A DNA stretch of 64,000 bases from SLFH01 sp050486265 (GTDB lineage Bacteria; Planctomycetota; Phycisphaerae; Phycisphaerales; UBA1924). Numbering within the stretch: position 1 is the stretch's first letter; each line of letters begins with the position of its first letter. The notes below the pieces were generated by a model. The model ran no database searches. It saw nothing but the letters and a program-made list of their open reading frames with translations, and was not told the DNA's origin. The stretch lies in the NCBI GenBank assembly GCA_050486265.1, contig JBJHCY010000003.1, positions 305,381-369,380 of the forward strand, read 5' to 3'. Made by a program: the position numbers and the translations under genes. Below, one piece after another: positions 51,069 to 59,948 of the stretch.

Positions 51069-52724
51069 ATGGGGAATCGATCCATGCCCGAAGGGGAAAC
51101 CGGAACAGGTCTGCGGCTGCGCCCGGAGCACGGGAGGGGGCGTCCTATAGCGTTGGGCGACGAGCCGATCACCTTCGGCCGCCACCCGGACAACACTGTT
51201 TGCCTGAAAGACGAGAAGGCGAGCCGGTTTCACTGCGTCGTCGAGCCGGTCGAGGGGGGGTACCAGGTCCGCGATCTCGAGTCCCGCAACGGGACGAAGG
51301 TGAACGGGTCGAAGATCCAGTCGGTGCGGCTGCACCCGGGCGACACGATCCAGGTCGGCAGGAGCACCTTCTTCGCCGAGCGGGAGGGGGCGGCGGAGTT
51401 CGACCCCCAGCTCCAGGGGGAGATCTCCGGGGCTGCCCCGGTCTGGCTGCTGGAGCTCAACCGGATCCTCAAGGAGTTGCCGCCGGCCGGGGCGGGCAAG
51501 GAAGAGATCGTGCTCCTGGCGGCCGACGGGCGTCCGACGGATGTGCTCTCGGCGGCCGGCGACGGCTCTCGGGCGCTGAAGTATCTGCTGCGCGTCGCCT
51601 CGAAGGCGCGGGCGACGGACATCCACATCGAGCCCAAGGGCGAGGGGTACCACACGCGGATGCGTGTCGACGGGCAGATGGTCTGGATCGCCGAGCTGCC
51701 GGCCAAGACCGGCGAGTTTGTGCTGGGCATCGTTCGTGCGGCGTGCCACATGAAGCAGGCGGCGCGCGACGCGATGCAGGAGGGGCACTTCTCGGCGAAG
51801 TACTCCGGCGGCGTGCTGGACCGGCGGGTCGAGTTCCGCGCGAGCCTGACGCCGAGCACGCACGGGCAGAAGGCGGTGCTGCGCGTGCTGGACTCGATGA
51901 ACGCCCCGCACGCGACCGAGGAGCTCGGCCTGCTGCCCTACATGCACCAGCGCCTCAGGCGCACCGTGCGGATGGACGCGGGGCTCGTGCTCAGCTGCGG
52001 GCCGACGGGCTCGGGCAAAACGACGACGCTGTACAGCATCCTGCGCGAGATCGACCGGAACGCGAAGAATGTTGTGACGATCGAGGACCCCGTCGAGTAT
52101 CAGCTCGACGGGACGACGCAACTCCCCGTAGACGACCAGCGTGGCAAGGGGTTCGGGGAGCTATTGCGGTCGGTGCTCAGGCAGGACCCCGATGTGATCC
52201 TTGTCGGCGAGATCCGCGACGAGGAGACGGCGCGGACGGCGATGCAGGCCGCGATGACCGGGCACCTGGTCCTGTCGACGGTGCACGCGAAGGACTCGAT
52301 CGCGGCGATTTTCCGTCTGCTGGACCTGAAGGTCGAGCCGTACTTGGTGGCGAACTCGCTGGATGTGGTGATCGCGCAGCGTCTGGTCCGCGTGCTCTGC
52401 CCGAACTGCAAGGAAGAGGTGCGGCTGCTGCCGGGCCAGGTGACCAAGATGGGCAAGCACCTTGGCGGCAAGACCAAGGCGTACCACGCCGTCGGGTGCA
52501 AACGGTGCCTCAAGACGGGGTACTTCGGGCGTAGAGCGATCTTCGAGATGCTGGACTTCAACGACGACCTGCGCGACATCGTGCTCAACGACCCGAGCGT
52601 GCAGGCGATGAAGAAGGTGATCGCCGGCGGGCTGTTCACGACGCTGGCGCAGTTCGGCTTCAGGCTCGTCGCCGACGGCGTGACGAGCGTCGAGGAAGTC
52701 GAGCGGGTGGCGGAAGAGTTGTGA
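51069..52724 (+). CDS. GspE/PilB-type secretion ATPase with N-terminal FHA domain
   Basis: A 551-residue protein. Residues about 20-105 are an FHA domain (ITFGRHPDNTVCL, SRFHCVVE, LESRNGTKVNG), which binds phosphothreonine peptides. Then comes the type II secretion/type IV pilus ATPase: Walker A GPTGSGKTTTL at about 314, ILVGEIRDEETA (Walker B region), MTGHLVLSTVHAKDS, and two CXXC pairs (CPNC, CKRC) of the tetracysteine zinc site. GspE normally begins with an N1E domain, so the FHA replaces it. Starts at 51033, 51069 or 51084 are possible; 51069 is a compromise. No pilus or secretion gene is next to it. Confidence 0.9.
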   Translation: MGNRSMPEGETGTGLRLRPEHGRGRPIALGDEPITFGRHPDNTVCLKDEKASRFHCVVEPVEGGYQVRDLESRNGTKVNGSKIQSVRLHPGDTIQVGRSTFFAEREGAAEFDPQLQGEISGAAPVWLLELNRILKELPPAGAGKEEIVLLAADGRPTDVLSAAGDGSRALKYLLRVASKARATDIHIEPKGEGYHTRMRVDGQMVWIAELPAKTGEFVLGIVRAACHMKQAARDAMQEGHFSAKYSGGVLDRRVEFRASLTPSTHGQKAVLRVLDSMNAPHATEELGLLPYMHQRLRRTVRMDAGLVLSCGPTGSGKTTTLYSILREIDRNAKNVVTIEDPVEYQLDGTTQLPVDDQRGKGFGELLRSVLRQDPDVILVGEIRDEETARTAMQAAMTGHLVLSTVHAKDSIAAIFRLLDLKVEPYLVANSLDVVIAQRLVRVLCPNCKEEVRLLPGQVTKMGKHLGGKTKAYHAVGCKRCLKTGYFGRRAIFEMLDFNDDLRDIVLNDPSVQAMKKVIAGGLFTTLAQFGFRLVADGVTSVEEVERVAEEL

Positions 52725-52725
52725 C

Positions 52726-52856
52726 GGGGCGCTGGGGGCGGGGTGCGGGGCGCGGGGTTTCCGTTCGGCGATTTTGATCGCATCACAGATCGACGGCTGA
52801 AGTGGCGCCGCCTGCGCGGCCTCCCTGCGCCCGGCGCCCCGCTCCCCGCGCCCAAC
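52726..52856. repeat. Inverted pair of G-rich repeats
   Basis: 52726-52760 is made of GGGGCGC and GGGTGC units, and 52825-52856 of the complementary CGCCCGGCG and CCCCGC units, with about 65 nt between. The pair lies between the convergent FHA-ATPase and DUF11 genes and could form a large stem. Confidence 0.65.
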
Positions 52857-52886
52857 AAAAAACCGACGGGCCTTTCGGCCCGTCGG
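52857..52886 (-). terminator. Terminator of the DUF11 lipoprotein gene
   Basis: Minus strand: CCGACGGGCC, four-base loop, GGCCCGTCGG, then TTTTTTGTTG. Perfect 10-bp stem, 30 nt beyond the stop codon. Confidence 0.93.
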
Positions 52887-52916
52887 GTCGGTTCACATGA
52901 TAGTCAGCGCCCTCGT

Positions 52917-54497
52917 TTAGCGGAAGAGGCGGGTGGCCTCGGTGGCGCGGACGGGGCTGGTGAGGTTGTCGCTGATCATCTCGACCGCGAAGCGGACATC
53001 GCCCGCCTCGACGGCGCGGACGCGGACGCGCCATTCGGCGATCTGACGGGCGCCGAGGCGGCCGAGCGGCTCGAAGGTGAGCACATTGCCGTCGAGCGTC
53101 GCCTCGGTCGGGCCGGCGGTGCTGACGAGCTCGAACTCCGGCGGGATCTGGCAGCGGACGGCGATGTTGGTGTCGGCCCTGGAGCCCTGGTTGGTGATCG
53201 TGATGACATAGGTCTCGGTCTGGCCGACCTCGATCGGGTCGTTGATGTCGATCAGCTCCATCAGGATGGCGGGGATGCCGATGATGTTGGAGCTCGCTTC
53301 GGCGTTCGCGGCGGTCTCGACGCAGTCGCCGTTGGCGGTTGCGCGGCTGCGGACGCGGATGTCCTCGGTGTGACGCAGGCTGACGGAGACTTCGCGTTCC
53401 TGGCCTGCGGCGAGGGTGCCGACATTGAAGAGCACGCGCTGGGCGTCCACGACGCCGCCCTCGGAGTGCTCCATGAGCTCGGGGCCGGTGGGCAGAGCGA
53501 CAGCGACGATGGTGTTGTGGCTGGGGGCGTCGCCGGTGTTGCGGACGGTGTAGCGGTGGGTGAAGCTGCGGAAGAGGTACGCCTCCTCCGGGGCCGAGGC
53601 TTCCAGTTCGAGCGTCGGCTGGGTCACGAGGGTGACCGTCGCGTCGGACTCGGCGCGGAGGTCGCCGTCGGCGGTCGCGATCGCGGCGCTCTCGAACTCG
53701 CCCACGCGTGCGGCGTCGGCGAGGATCTCGAACTCGCGGCACTCGCCGGCGGTGAGGTCGCCGACGGGGATGTTGATCTCGCGTCGTCCCTCGACGCTCA
53801 GGCCTTGGGGCAGTGTGTCTCGGATGCGGACATTGCGGGCGACGCCCGAGCCGGTGTTGCAGACGGTGTAGGTGAGCATGACGCCGTCGCAGCGGATCGC
53901 TTCGGGGGTGGCGGTCTTGGCGATGGTCAGCTCGGGCTGGACGATCGGGACGACCGAGCAGAGGAAGTTGTTGTAGGAGACGCTGATGCAGTTGCCGGCG
54001 GTGCCGGTGCTGCCGGCCTCGGCGACGACGCGGATGACGCGGGTCTGCCTCGGGGCGAGCTCGCCGAGGGCCCAGTAGAGCTGGTCCCCGCCGGTGGCGC
54101 GCTGGGCCTCGGGGTTGGAGCGCGTGACGGTCAGGTTCTCGGCGCTCTCCTGAAGAACGGTGACATTCTGCAGCGTGTTGTCGGTGAGGTTGGTGACATG
54201 GTACTCGTAGTTGAACGAGGCGTTGGGGGTGGCCGAGCCGGGCATCACCGTGTGCAGGATGATGGCGCTGGTGCGCTCGTCGCCTGTCGGGAAGGACAGG
54301 TGGCTGACGGTCTGGTCGCCGGAGGTCTCCGGGCGGTAGACGCGTCGCGTCGGTGTCTGGCGTTCGGGCTGCGGCTGCTCGGCGCGAGGCTCGGGCTGCG
54401 TGGTCTGGGCGGGCTCGCGCTGGGATGCGCAGCCGGCCAAGGCGAGGCATCCGAGCACCGAGAGCACGCCGGCAAAGTTTCGTCGGCTCTGGTTCAT
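52917..54497 (-). CDS. DUF11-repeat (OmcB-like) surface lipoprotein
   Basis: A 526-residue lipoprotein with lipobox LAGC (Cys23), followed by a Pro/Gln-rich linker and about four beta-sandwich repeats of the DUF11 type (FNYEYHVTNLTDNTLQNVTV, LTYTVCNTGSGVARNVRIRD, HRYTVRNTGDAPSHNTIV, ETYVITITNQGSRADTNIAV). Six or more cysteines are spread through the repeats. The architecture resembles chlamydial OmcB, an outer-membrane protein cross-linked by disulfides; such proteins are frequent in Planctomycetes. A GGGGAAGAAGG site precedes the ATG. Confidence 0.87.
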   Translation of the reverse strand: MNQSRRNFAGVLSVLGCLALAGCASQREPAQTTQPEPRAEQPQPERQTPTRRVYRPETSGDQTVSHLSFPTGDERTSAIILHTVMPGSATPNASFNYEYHVTNLTDNTLQNVTVLQESAENLTVTRSNPEAQRATGGDQLYWALGELAPRQTRVIRVVAEAGSTGTAGNCISVSYNNFLCSVVPIVQPELTIAKTATPEAIRCDGVMLTYTVCNTGSGVARNVRIRDTLPQGLSVEGRREINIPVGDLTAGECREFEILADAARVGEFESAAIATADGDLRAESDATVTLVTQPTLELEASAPEEAYLFRSFTHRYTVRNTGDAPSHNTIVAVALPTGPELMEHSEGGVVDAQRVLFNVGTLAAGQEREVSVSLRHTEDIRVRSRATANGDCVETAANAEASSNIIGIPAILMELIDINDPIEVGQTETYVITITNQGSRADTNIAVRCQIPPEFELVSTAGPTEATLDGNVLTFEPLGRLGARQIAEWRVRVRAVEAGDVRFAVEMISDNLTSPVRATEATRLFR

Positions 54498-54594
54498 GAC
54501 CTTCTTCCCCTTTTTGAGGCGTTGCTTCCCGGCCGTCGGGGCTCCGCCGTCAGCGTTTGGAGCGGGTTATCCGTGCGGCCCCACAATGGCGTCC

Positions 54595-54623
54595 AGCCTA
54601 GGCGCATCTCGCGCAGACCGCAA
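54595..54623 (-). promoter_or_regulatory. Promoter of the DUF11 lipoprotein gene
   Basis: Minus strand TTGCGG (54618-54623), 17-bp spacer, TAGGCT (54595-54600). Leader of about 90 nt. Confidence 0.5.
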
Positions 54624-54716
54624 TACTGCGCGGGTTCCGGTCGGCGTGCGCACGCCGGTTTGTCCATAGTTTGTGATAATTGGAGCCGAGCGACGCCCCG
54701 GCGCTGAAACTGCGTC

Positions 54717-55556
54717 TCAACGAGGAGGATTCGTCCGCTTCGGATCCGGATTGGGCGCGATGGTGAAACGCCGGTCGCGCAGCGCAGGAAATTGCTTTCG
54801 CCATGCCCGGATATGGGGGGTGTCGATGGCGACAGACATCACGCTTTCGTCGGCGCCGAGTTCGCCGAGGATCTCGCCTGTCGGTCCGACGGCGATCGTG
54901 CCCCCGGCGTAATCGAGGTAGGGGTCGCTGCCGCAACGGTTGACCGCGAGCACGCAGGCCTGGTTCTCGATCGCCCGGGCGACAGCCAGGGCGCGCCAGT
55001 GGGCGGCTCTGGCGGCGGGCCAGTTGGCGCCGAGTACGAAGACCTCGGCCCCGCGATCGACCAGCACCCTGAAGAGTTCGGGGAAACGCAGGTCGTAGCA
55101 GACGGCGCAGCCGACGGTGGTGCTGTGATCGGGGTCGGGGTCGTCGGGCGAGGCCTGCCAGCGGTAGGCGGCGGTGCGGTCGCCGCCGGTGAAGTGGTCG
55201 GACTCTTTGCCGAAGCTGAAGGGGTGGATTTTCGCGTATTCGGCGATGATTTCGCCGTCGGGTCCGGCGATGGTGGCCATGTTTCTGGCCATGGGCTCGC
55301 CCGGGGCCCTCAGGGTGCGGGCGGCGTGGAGGTAGACGCGCCGGTCTCTCGCGAACTTCTTGATGAAGGCGAGGGTGCGGCCTTCGCGGTCGGCGGTCCG
55401 CTCGGTGTTCATGCTGAAGCCGCTGTCGAAGAGCTCGGGGAGGACGACGAGGTCGCCCGGGGCGGGCTCTGCGGCGTCGGCGAGGTCGACCGCCTTGGCG
55501 AAGTTGCGCTCGGGGTCTTCCCAGGCGAGATCGAGCTGGACGAGGTGGGCCCGCAC
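54717..55556 (-). CDS. Carbon-nitrogen hydrolase (nitrilase superfamily)
   Basis: A 279-residue amidase. The catalytic triad is visible: Glu in VVLPELFDSGF, Lys in YAKIHPFSF and Cys in AVCYDLRFPELF. It is closest in appearance to the omega-amidase/YafV branch, which hydrolyses alpha-ketoglutaramate type amides; the substrate is not proven. I place the start at the GTG at 55556, directly before RAHLVQLDL, because a TACCAT box lies 5 nt upstream; an in-frame ATG at 55604 would overlap maf. Confidence 0.88.
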   Translation of the reverse strand: MRAHLVQLDLAWEDPERNFAKAVDLADAAEPAPGDLVVLPELFDSGFSMNTERTADREGRTLAFIKKFARDRRVYLHAARTLRAPGEPMARNMATIAGPDGEIIAEYAKIHPFSFGKESDHFTGGDRTAAYRWQASPDDPDPDHSTTVGCAVCYDLRFPELFRVLVDRGAEVFVLGANWPAARAAHWRALAVARAIENQACVLAVNRCGSDPYLDYAGGTIAVGPTGEILGELGADESVMSVAIDTPHIRAWRKQFPALRDRRFTIAPNPDPKRTNPPR

Positions 55557-55561
55557 GCGCG

Positions 55562-55567
55562 ATGGTA
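55562..55567 (-). promoter_or_regulatory. -10 box of the nitrilase gene
   Basis: TACCAT on the minus strand, 5 nt before the proposed GTG. Sixteen bases separate it from the maf box. Confidence 0.4.
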
Positions 55568-55583
55568 CGGCCCGCGGGGGTTG

Positions 55584-55589
55584 TAGACT
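55584..55589 (+). promoter_or_regulatory. -10 box of maf
   Basis: TAGACT preceded by TG (extended -10), 9 nt before the ATG at 55599, no ribosome site. Confidence 0.5.
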
Positions 55590-55598
55590 TCCCCGCAG

Positions 55599-56282
55599 AT
55601 GCATCAGGCGAAGGCGAGCACGGACGCGGGGATCGGGGCTGCGCGGCGGGTCCGGCTGGTCTTGGCGAGCCGCTCGGCCCGGCGACGCCTGCTGCTCGCC
55701 GAGGCGGGCATCGAACACGAGGCGATCGATCCGTCGGTCGACGACGGCGAGCTCTCGCCCGGCAGGGTCGGGCCCGAGGCATGGGTCGTCGCCTTGGCGT
55801 GGCTGAAGGCCCGGGCGGGGCTCGAAGCCTTGGGCGAGAGGGCCGGGGGCGCGCTCGTGCTCGGGGCGGACACGGTCTGCGTGATCGAGGACGACGCGGG
55901 CACGCGGATCATCGGCCAGCCCAGGGACGAGGCGGATGCCGAAGCGATGATCGACGGGATGCAGCGGCGCGAGCACGGGGTGCTGACGGGCGTGGCGATC
56001 TGCGGGTTTGCAGAGGGCGGCGCCTTTGTGCGCACGGTCTTTGTCGATCGGGCGAGCGTGCGCGTCGGCGAGATCGGACGCGAGCGGATCGGGCGGTATG
56101 TCGACTCAGGAGGATGGCGGGGCAAGGCGGGGGGGTACAACCTGACCGAGCGGCTCGCGGAGGGGTGGCCGATCGAATTCGAAGGCGACCCGGGCGCGAT
56201 CGTGGGGCTGCCGATGCGGCGGCTGGTCCCGCTGCTTGAGCGGCTGGGCGTGCGGACGGATTCGGGCGGGGGGGCGTCGTGA
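55599..56282 (+). CDS. Maf family nucleotide pyrophosphatase
   Basis: A 227-residue protein. VLASRSARRRLLLAEAG is the Maf phosphate-binding start, followed by VLGADTVCV and GGWRGKAGGYNL. Maf proteins hydrolyse non-canonical nucleoside triphosphates (dTTP/UTP or m7GTP). First gene of the maf-56279-lpxK-hldE unit; overlaps the next gene (GTGATG at 56279-56284). Confidence 0.92.
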   Translation: MHQAKASTDAGIGAARRVRLVLASRSARRRLLLAEAGIEHEAIDPSVDDGELSPGRVGPEAWVVALAWLKARAGLEALGERAGGALVLGADTVCVIEDDAGTRIIGQPRDEADAEAMIDGMQRREHGVLTGVAICGFAEGGAFVRTVFVDRASVRVGEIGRERIGRYVDSGGWRGKAGGYNLTERLAEGWPIEFEGDPGAIVGLPMRRLVPLLERLGVRTDSGGGAS

Positions 56283-56695
56283 TGGGCCCGGTCGGCGTGA
56301 TGCTGGCGCAGGTGAGCGGTCAGCCGCTGGGGCCGCGGTGGGTGGTGTTGCCGATGGCGGCGGTGACGCTGGTGGTGCTTGCGGCGCATGTGACGGCGAT
56401 CCGCGCAGCGCCGATGCCCGAGAGCCGCAGGAGGATCCGCACGGCCAACGGCGTGGTGATGATGGTGCTGGTCACGGTGCTGGCGTACGCGGTGGGTGTG
56501 GCGACGCCGTCTTCTCCGGGCGGGTTTGCGTTGGGCTGGATGGCAGCGGTCGGATTGTTGTTTGTGGTGGTCTTGCTCTCGCTGATGGACATGCTCAACA
56601 CCTTCCGTTTGCACGCGAGGGAGACGAAGGAAACCAAATCGAAGATCCGCGAGGCGAAGCAGGAGCTCAAACGGATTCTGGAGGGGAAGGAATGA
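56279..56695 (+). CDS. Small membrane protein of the lpxK operon, unknown
   Basis: A 138-residue protein with three predicted helices (about 17-40, 55-75 and 80-105) and a charged C-terminal helix (ETKETKSKIREAKQELKRIL). GTG at 56279 or ATG at 56282 may start it. Both ends overlap neighbours by four bases, so it is co-translated with maf and lpxK. Function unknown; perhaps envelope-related given its company. Confidence 0.75.
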   Translation: MMGPVGVMLAQVSGQPLGPRWVVLPMAAVTLVVLAAHVTAIRAAPMPESRRRIRTANGVVMMVLVTVLAYAVGVATPSSPGGFALGWMAAVGLLFVVVLLSLMDMLNTFRLHARETKETKSKIREAKQELKRILEGKE

Positions 56696-57753
56696 AGGGG
56701 ACGAGCGGGGCGCAGGGCGCGGGGCGCGAGGGACGGGGGCCTGTCGGCGGGGCTGTGGGACGCGCAGCCTCGCGGGTGTACGCGCGCGAGATCGGGCGGC
56801 GCAACCGCAGATTCGACGCGGGGGCGGGGGTGACGAAACTCGATGTGCCGGTGATCAGCGTCGGGAATCTCTCGGTGGGTGGGACGGGCAAGACGCCGAT
56901 GGTCGCGTGGATCGTGCGCGCGCTGCTGGAGGCCGGGCGTTCGCCCTGCATCGCGATGCGCGGGTACAAAAAGGGCAAGGGCTCGTCGGACGAAGAACTG
57001 CTGTACAAGCGGACGCTTGAGGGCGTGCCCGTGGTCGCGCAGCCGGACCGGCTCGCGGGTCTGCGCGAAATGTTCCAGACCGAGGCGGGGCGGCGTGTGG
57101 ATGTGGTGGTGCTCGACGACGGGTTTCAGCACCGCAGGATCGCGCGCGACCTCGACCTCGTGCTCGTCGACGCGACAAAGAGCCCGTTCGAGGATGCGAT
57201 GTTGCCCACCGGGTGGCTGCGCGAGCCGGTCGGGTCGCTCAAGCGTGCGCACGGCGTGGTGATCACGCACGCCGAGTCGGTCTCACCCCTGCGGCTGGAA
57301 GAATTGGAGCTGCAGGTCGAGGCGGCGCACGGGCGGTCGCCGGTGGCGCGGGCGTCCCACGCGTGGGACGGGCTGCAGGTGAAGATGGAGGGAAGGGAAG
57401 TCCCGAGGCCGGTCGGGTGGCTGAAGGGCAAGAAGGCCTTTGTGGTGTGCGCGATCGGCAGGCCGGAGCCGTTTGTGCGGCAGGTCGAGCGGGCGTCAGG
57501 CGGGCCCGCGGCGGGGCGGATGGTCCTGCGGGACCACGACCCGTACAAGCCGGCCACGCGGGAGGCGATCGCGCGGGAAGCCGCGGCGGCGGGGGCGGAT
57601 GTGATCGTGACGACGGAGAAGGATTGGTCGAAGCTGGAGTCGACGAAGTGGGGGTTGCCGGTGGCGCGGCCGCGGCTGGTGATGAAGATCGAGCAGGGGG
57701 AGGGGGAGTTGCGGGGTATGGTGGTGGGGGCGGAGAGGCACTCAGGCAATTAG
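56692..57753 (+). CDS. Tetraacyldisaccharide 4'-kinase
   Basis: A 353-residue lipid A enzyme that phosphorylates the disaccharide precursor at the inner membrane. VISVGNLSVGGTGKTPMVAW contains the P-loop; VVLDDGFQHRRIARDLDL and VTTEKDWSKLE are further LpxK signatures. The start ATG overlaps the previous stop. The first 20 or so residues are encoded by a G-rich repeat (56705-56735) and the last six by a purine-rich repeat, so both termini have been shaped by repeats. Indicates an outer membrane with lipid A. Confidence 0.92.
   Translation: MKGTSGAQGAGREGRGPVGGAVGRAASRVYAREIGRRNRRFDAGAGVTKLDVPVISVGNLSVGGTGKTPMVAWIVRALLEAGRSPCIAMRGYKKGKGSSDEELLYKRTLEGVPVVAQPDRLAGLREMFQTEAGRRVDVVVLDDGFQHRRIARDLDLVLVDATKSPFEDAMLPTGWLREPVGSLKRAHGVVITHAESVSPLRLEELELQVEAAHGRSPVARASHAWDGLQVKMEGREVPRPVGWLKGKKAFVVCAIGRPEPFVRQVERASGGPAAGRMVLRDHDPYKPATREAIAREAAAAGADVIVTTEKDWSKLESTKWGLPVARPRLVMKIEQGEGELRGMVVGAERHSGN
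56705..56735. repeat. G-rich repeat in the lpxK 5' end
   Basis: GCGGGGCGCAGGGCGCGGGG core, inside the first codons of lpxK and just after its overlap with the upstream gene. Confidence 0.65.
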
Positions 57754-57810
57754 GCACGGAGGGGGGGCGGAAGAGACGGAGAGATTGAGAGACGGAGGGG
57801 GAGAAGAGGG
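57736..57810. repeat. Purine-rich repeat, copy 1
   Basis: Starts with AGGCACTCAGGCA, then GGCACGGAGGGGG and GACGGAGAGATTGAGAGACG units. A second copy with the same beginning is at 63791-63878. It includes the lpxK stop codon. Confidence 0.8.
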
Positions 57811-57842
57811 TGGTAGTCACAGGCGAGACGCCTGTGCCACGA
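57811..57842. repeat. Palindromic repeat upstream of hldE
   Basis: CACAGGCG, loop AGA, CGCCTGTG with flanking GTGCCAC. It lies between lpxK and the hldE start. Confidence 0.85.
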
Positions 57843-57896
57843 GCGTTGGTAGGGAGAGACGCGGCTTTGCGAGCCGTGCTGCTCGGAAAGGCTTTG

Positions 57897-59375
57897 ATGG
57901 ACACGCTGCTTGGGCATCTTGCTCGTTGGAAGCCGTTCACCGCGATCGTTGTCGGTGACTTCATGCTCGATCAGATGCTCTACGGCGACGCGGAGCGGTT
58001 GGCGGCCGATGCGCCGGTGCCGATCCTGCGTGTGCGCCGGGCGGAGAACCGTGCCGGGGGCGCGGCGAATCTGTGTCTGGACCTTGCCGCGATGAAGGGG
58101 CGGGTGCTCGCGTTCGGCGTGGTGGGCGACGACGGGGACGCGACGCAGCTGAAGCGCGAGCTCGAGACGCAGGGCGTGGATGTCTCGGGCATCGTCACCG
58201 ACGCCGATCGCCCGACGACGGTGAAAAGGTACATGGTGGGTCTGGCGTCGCAGCGCCACCCGCAGAAGATGTTCCGCGTGGATCATGAGTCGCGCGAGCC
58301 GCTTGGCGAGGAAGTGGTCGAGGAGATGCTCGCCCGCTTCGAGGCGGCGCTGGCGGGCGCGGATGTGGTCTGCATCGAGGATTACAATAAGGGCGTCTGC
58401 TCCGAAGCGCTCTGCCAGGGCGTGATCAAGCTCGCGAAAAAGGCGGGCAAGCCCGTTCTCGTCGATCCGGCGATGCTGCCGAGCTACGCGAAGTACACCG
58501 GCTCGACGGCGATCACCCCCAACCGCAACGAGGCGGAGATCGCGACCTCGATGCCCACGGCGCCCGACGCCGACACGCGGGTGAACGGGCAAGTCTCGGC
58601 GAGGCTGCTCGAACAGCTCGCGTGCGAGGCGGTGGTGCTCACGCTCGACCGGCACGGGGCGCTCTTGCACAGGCGGGGGAGCGAGCCGATCGGCGTGCCG
58701 ACGGTCGCGCGCGAGGTTTACGATGTCACGGGCGCGGGGGACATGATGCTCGCGGGGCTCGCGGCGGCGAAGGCGAACGGGATGGGGTGGCTCGACGCGG
58801 TCCGGTTTGCAAACGCCGCGGCGGGGCTGGAGGTCGAGGTCTTCGGCGTGATGCCGATCCCGCTGGAGCGGATCCACCACAGCCTGATGATGCAGCACTC
58901 GGGGTCGGCGGGGAAGGTGCGCGACGCGGAGCAGTTGCGTGTCGAAGCCGCGGCGAGGCGCCAGCAAGGCCAACGGATCGTGTTCACCAACGGGTGCTTC
59001 GATGTGGTGCACTCGGGGCATGTGAAGCTGATCGAGGAGGCGTCGAGGCTGGGCGATTTCCTGGTGGTGGCGATCAACGCCGACGCGTCGGTCTCGCGCC
59101 TCAAAGGGCCGGGGCGGCCGGTGAACAACCAGGACGACCGTGCGCGGGTGCTCGGGGCGTTCGAGTCGGTGGGGGCGGTGGTGGTCTTCGAGGAAGACAC
59201 GCCCGAGCGCCTGCTGGAGATGCTCAGGCCGGATGTGTTGGTGAAGGGCGGGGACTACAGCCGCGAGGGCGTGGTCGGGGGCGATTTTGTCGAGTCCTAC
59301 GGCGGTCGGGTGGTGCTGATCGCGCCGGTGGAGGGTGTTTCGACGACGAAGACGATCGAGAAGATGGGGGGGTAG
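57897..59375 (+). CDS. Bifunctional heptose kinase/adenylyltransferase HldE
   Basis: A 492-residue protein making ADP-heptose for LPS core. The kinase half (about 1-320, PfkB fold) has VVGDFMLDQMLYGDAERLAA and the DVTGAGDMMLAGLA active-site segment. The adenylyltransferase half (about 350-492) has TNGCFDVVHSGHVKLIEEA with the HxGH motif and LVKGGDYSREGVVG. ATG at 57897 is chosen because it begins the conserved part; upstream sequence in the frame is repeat DNA. Supports an LPS with heptose. Confidence 0.93.
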   Translation: MDTLLGHLARWKPFTAIVVGDFMLDQMLYGDAERLAADAPVPILRVRRAENRAGGAANLCLDLAAMKGRVLAFGVVGDDGDATQLKRELETQGVDVSGIVTDADRPTTVKRYMVGLASQRHPQKMFRVDHESREPLGEEVVEEMLARFEAALAGADVVCIEDYNKGVCSEALCQGVIKLAKKAGKPVLVDPAMLPSYAKYTGSTAITPNRNEAEIATSMPTAPDADTRVNGQVSARLLEQLACEAVVLTLDRHGALLHRRGSEPIGVPTVAREVYDVTGAGDMMLAGLAAAKANGMGWLDAVRFANAAAGLEVEVFGVMPIPLERIHHSLMMQHSGSAGKVRDAEQLRVEAAARRQQGQRIVFTNGCFDVVHSGHVKLIEEASRLGDFLVVAINADASVSRLKGPGRPVNNQDDRARVLGAFESVGAVVVFEEDTPERLLEMLRPDVLVKGGDYSREGVVGGDFVESYGGRVVLIAPVEGVSTTKTIEKMGG

Positions 59376-59948
59376 GGTTGCAGAAGCAGATGCGATGTGC
59401 TCCTGACCTCGGCTCGGTGTTCGGTTCGGGGACATGGTTGACAGATCGGCGAGGGATGTGATTGACGTCCTTCCTGAGGACCGTCTTGGTGCGGCAAGCA
59501 AGATCGATTGTGTCGCAGTGTGCGGAGTTGGTGAAGCTGACCTCGGATGGCGGGGCGAGATCGGACCGACGCTTGCGCTTCCCTCGCTCCGAAGGAGCGA
59601 TGGGTTGTAGCCGCGGGTGGAGCGCAGGCCGACGCGCAGCGTCGTACAAGCGCAACCCGTGGAAAGCGGCGCTATAAACACTTCGCCCTGAAGGGGCGAA
59701 GGATGGCGCGGTGTTGATCGCGCGCTTCCTCCGCTCCTTCAGAGCGGGCAATTGTCAACGACGCTTTCCACGGGTTCCAGCGTGCTGCGCACGCTTCTAC
59801 CCGTGGCTACAACCCCGCGCCCCTTCGGGGCTTTCAGCGGGCGGGATTACCACCCGGCTATAACCCCGCGCACCTTCGGGGTTTTCAGCGGGCGGTGTAA
59901 CCGCCTGGCTACAACTCTGCACCCCTTCGGGGCTTTCAGCGGGCGGGA
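59376..59948. other. Gene-free repeat nest
   Basis: About 570 bp without a credible gene. From 59570 on it is packed with palindromes: CGCTCC-GAAG-GAGCG, a long imperfect palindrome with TTGTAGCCGCGGGTG and CAACCCGTGG near its ends (59604-59668), TTCGCCCTGAAGGGGCGAAG (59681-59700), CACGGGTTCCAGCGTGC with GCACGCTTCTACCCGTG (59770-59805), then three 51-bp tandem units. The first 190 bp show nothing clear. Confidence 0.8.
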
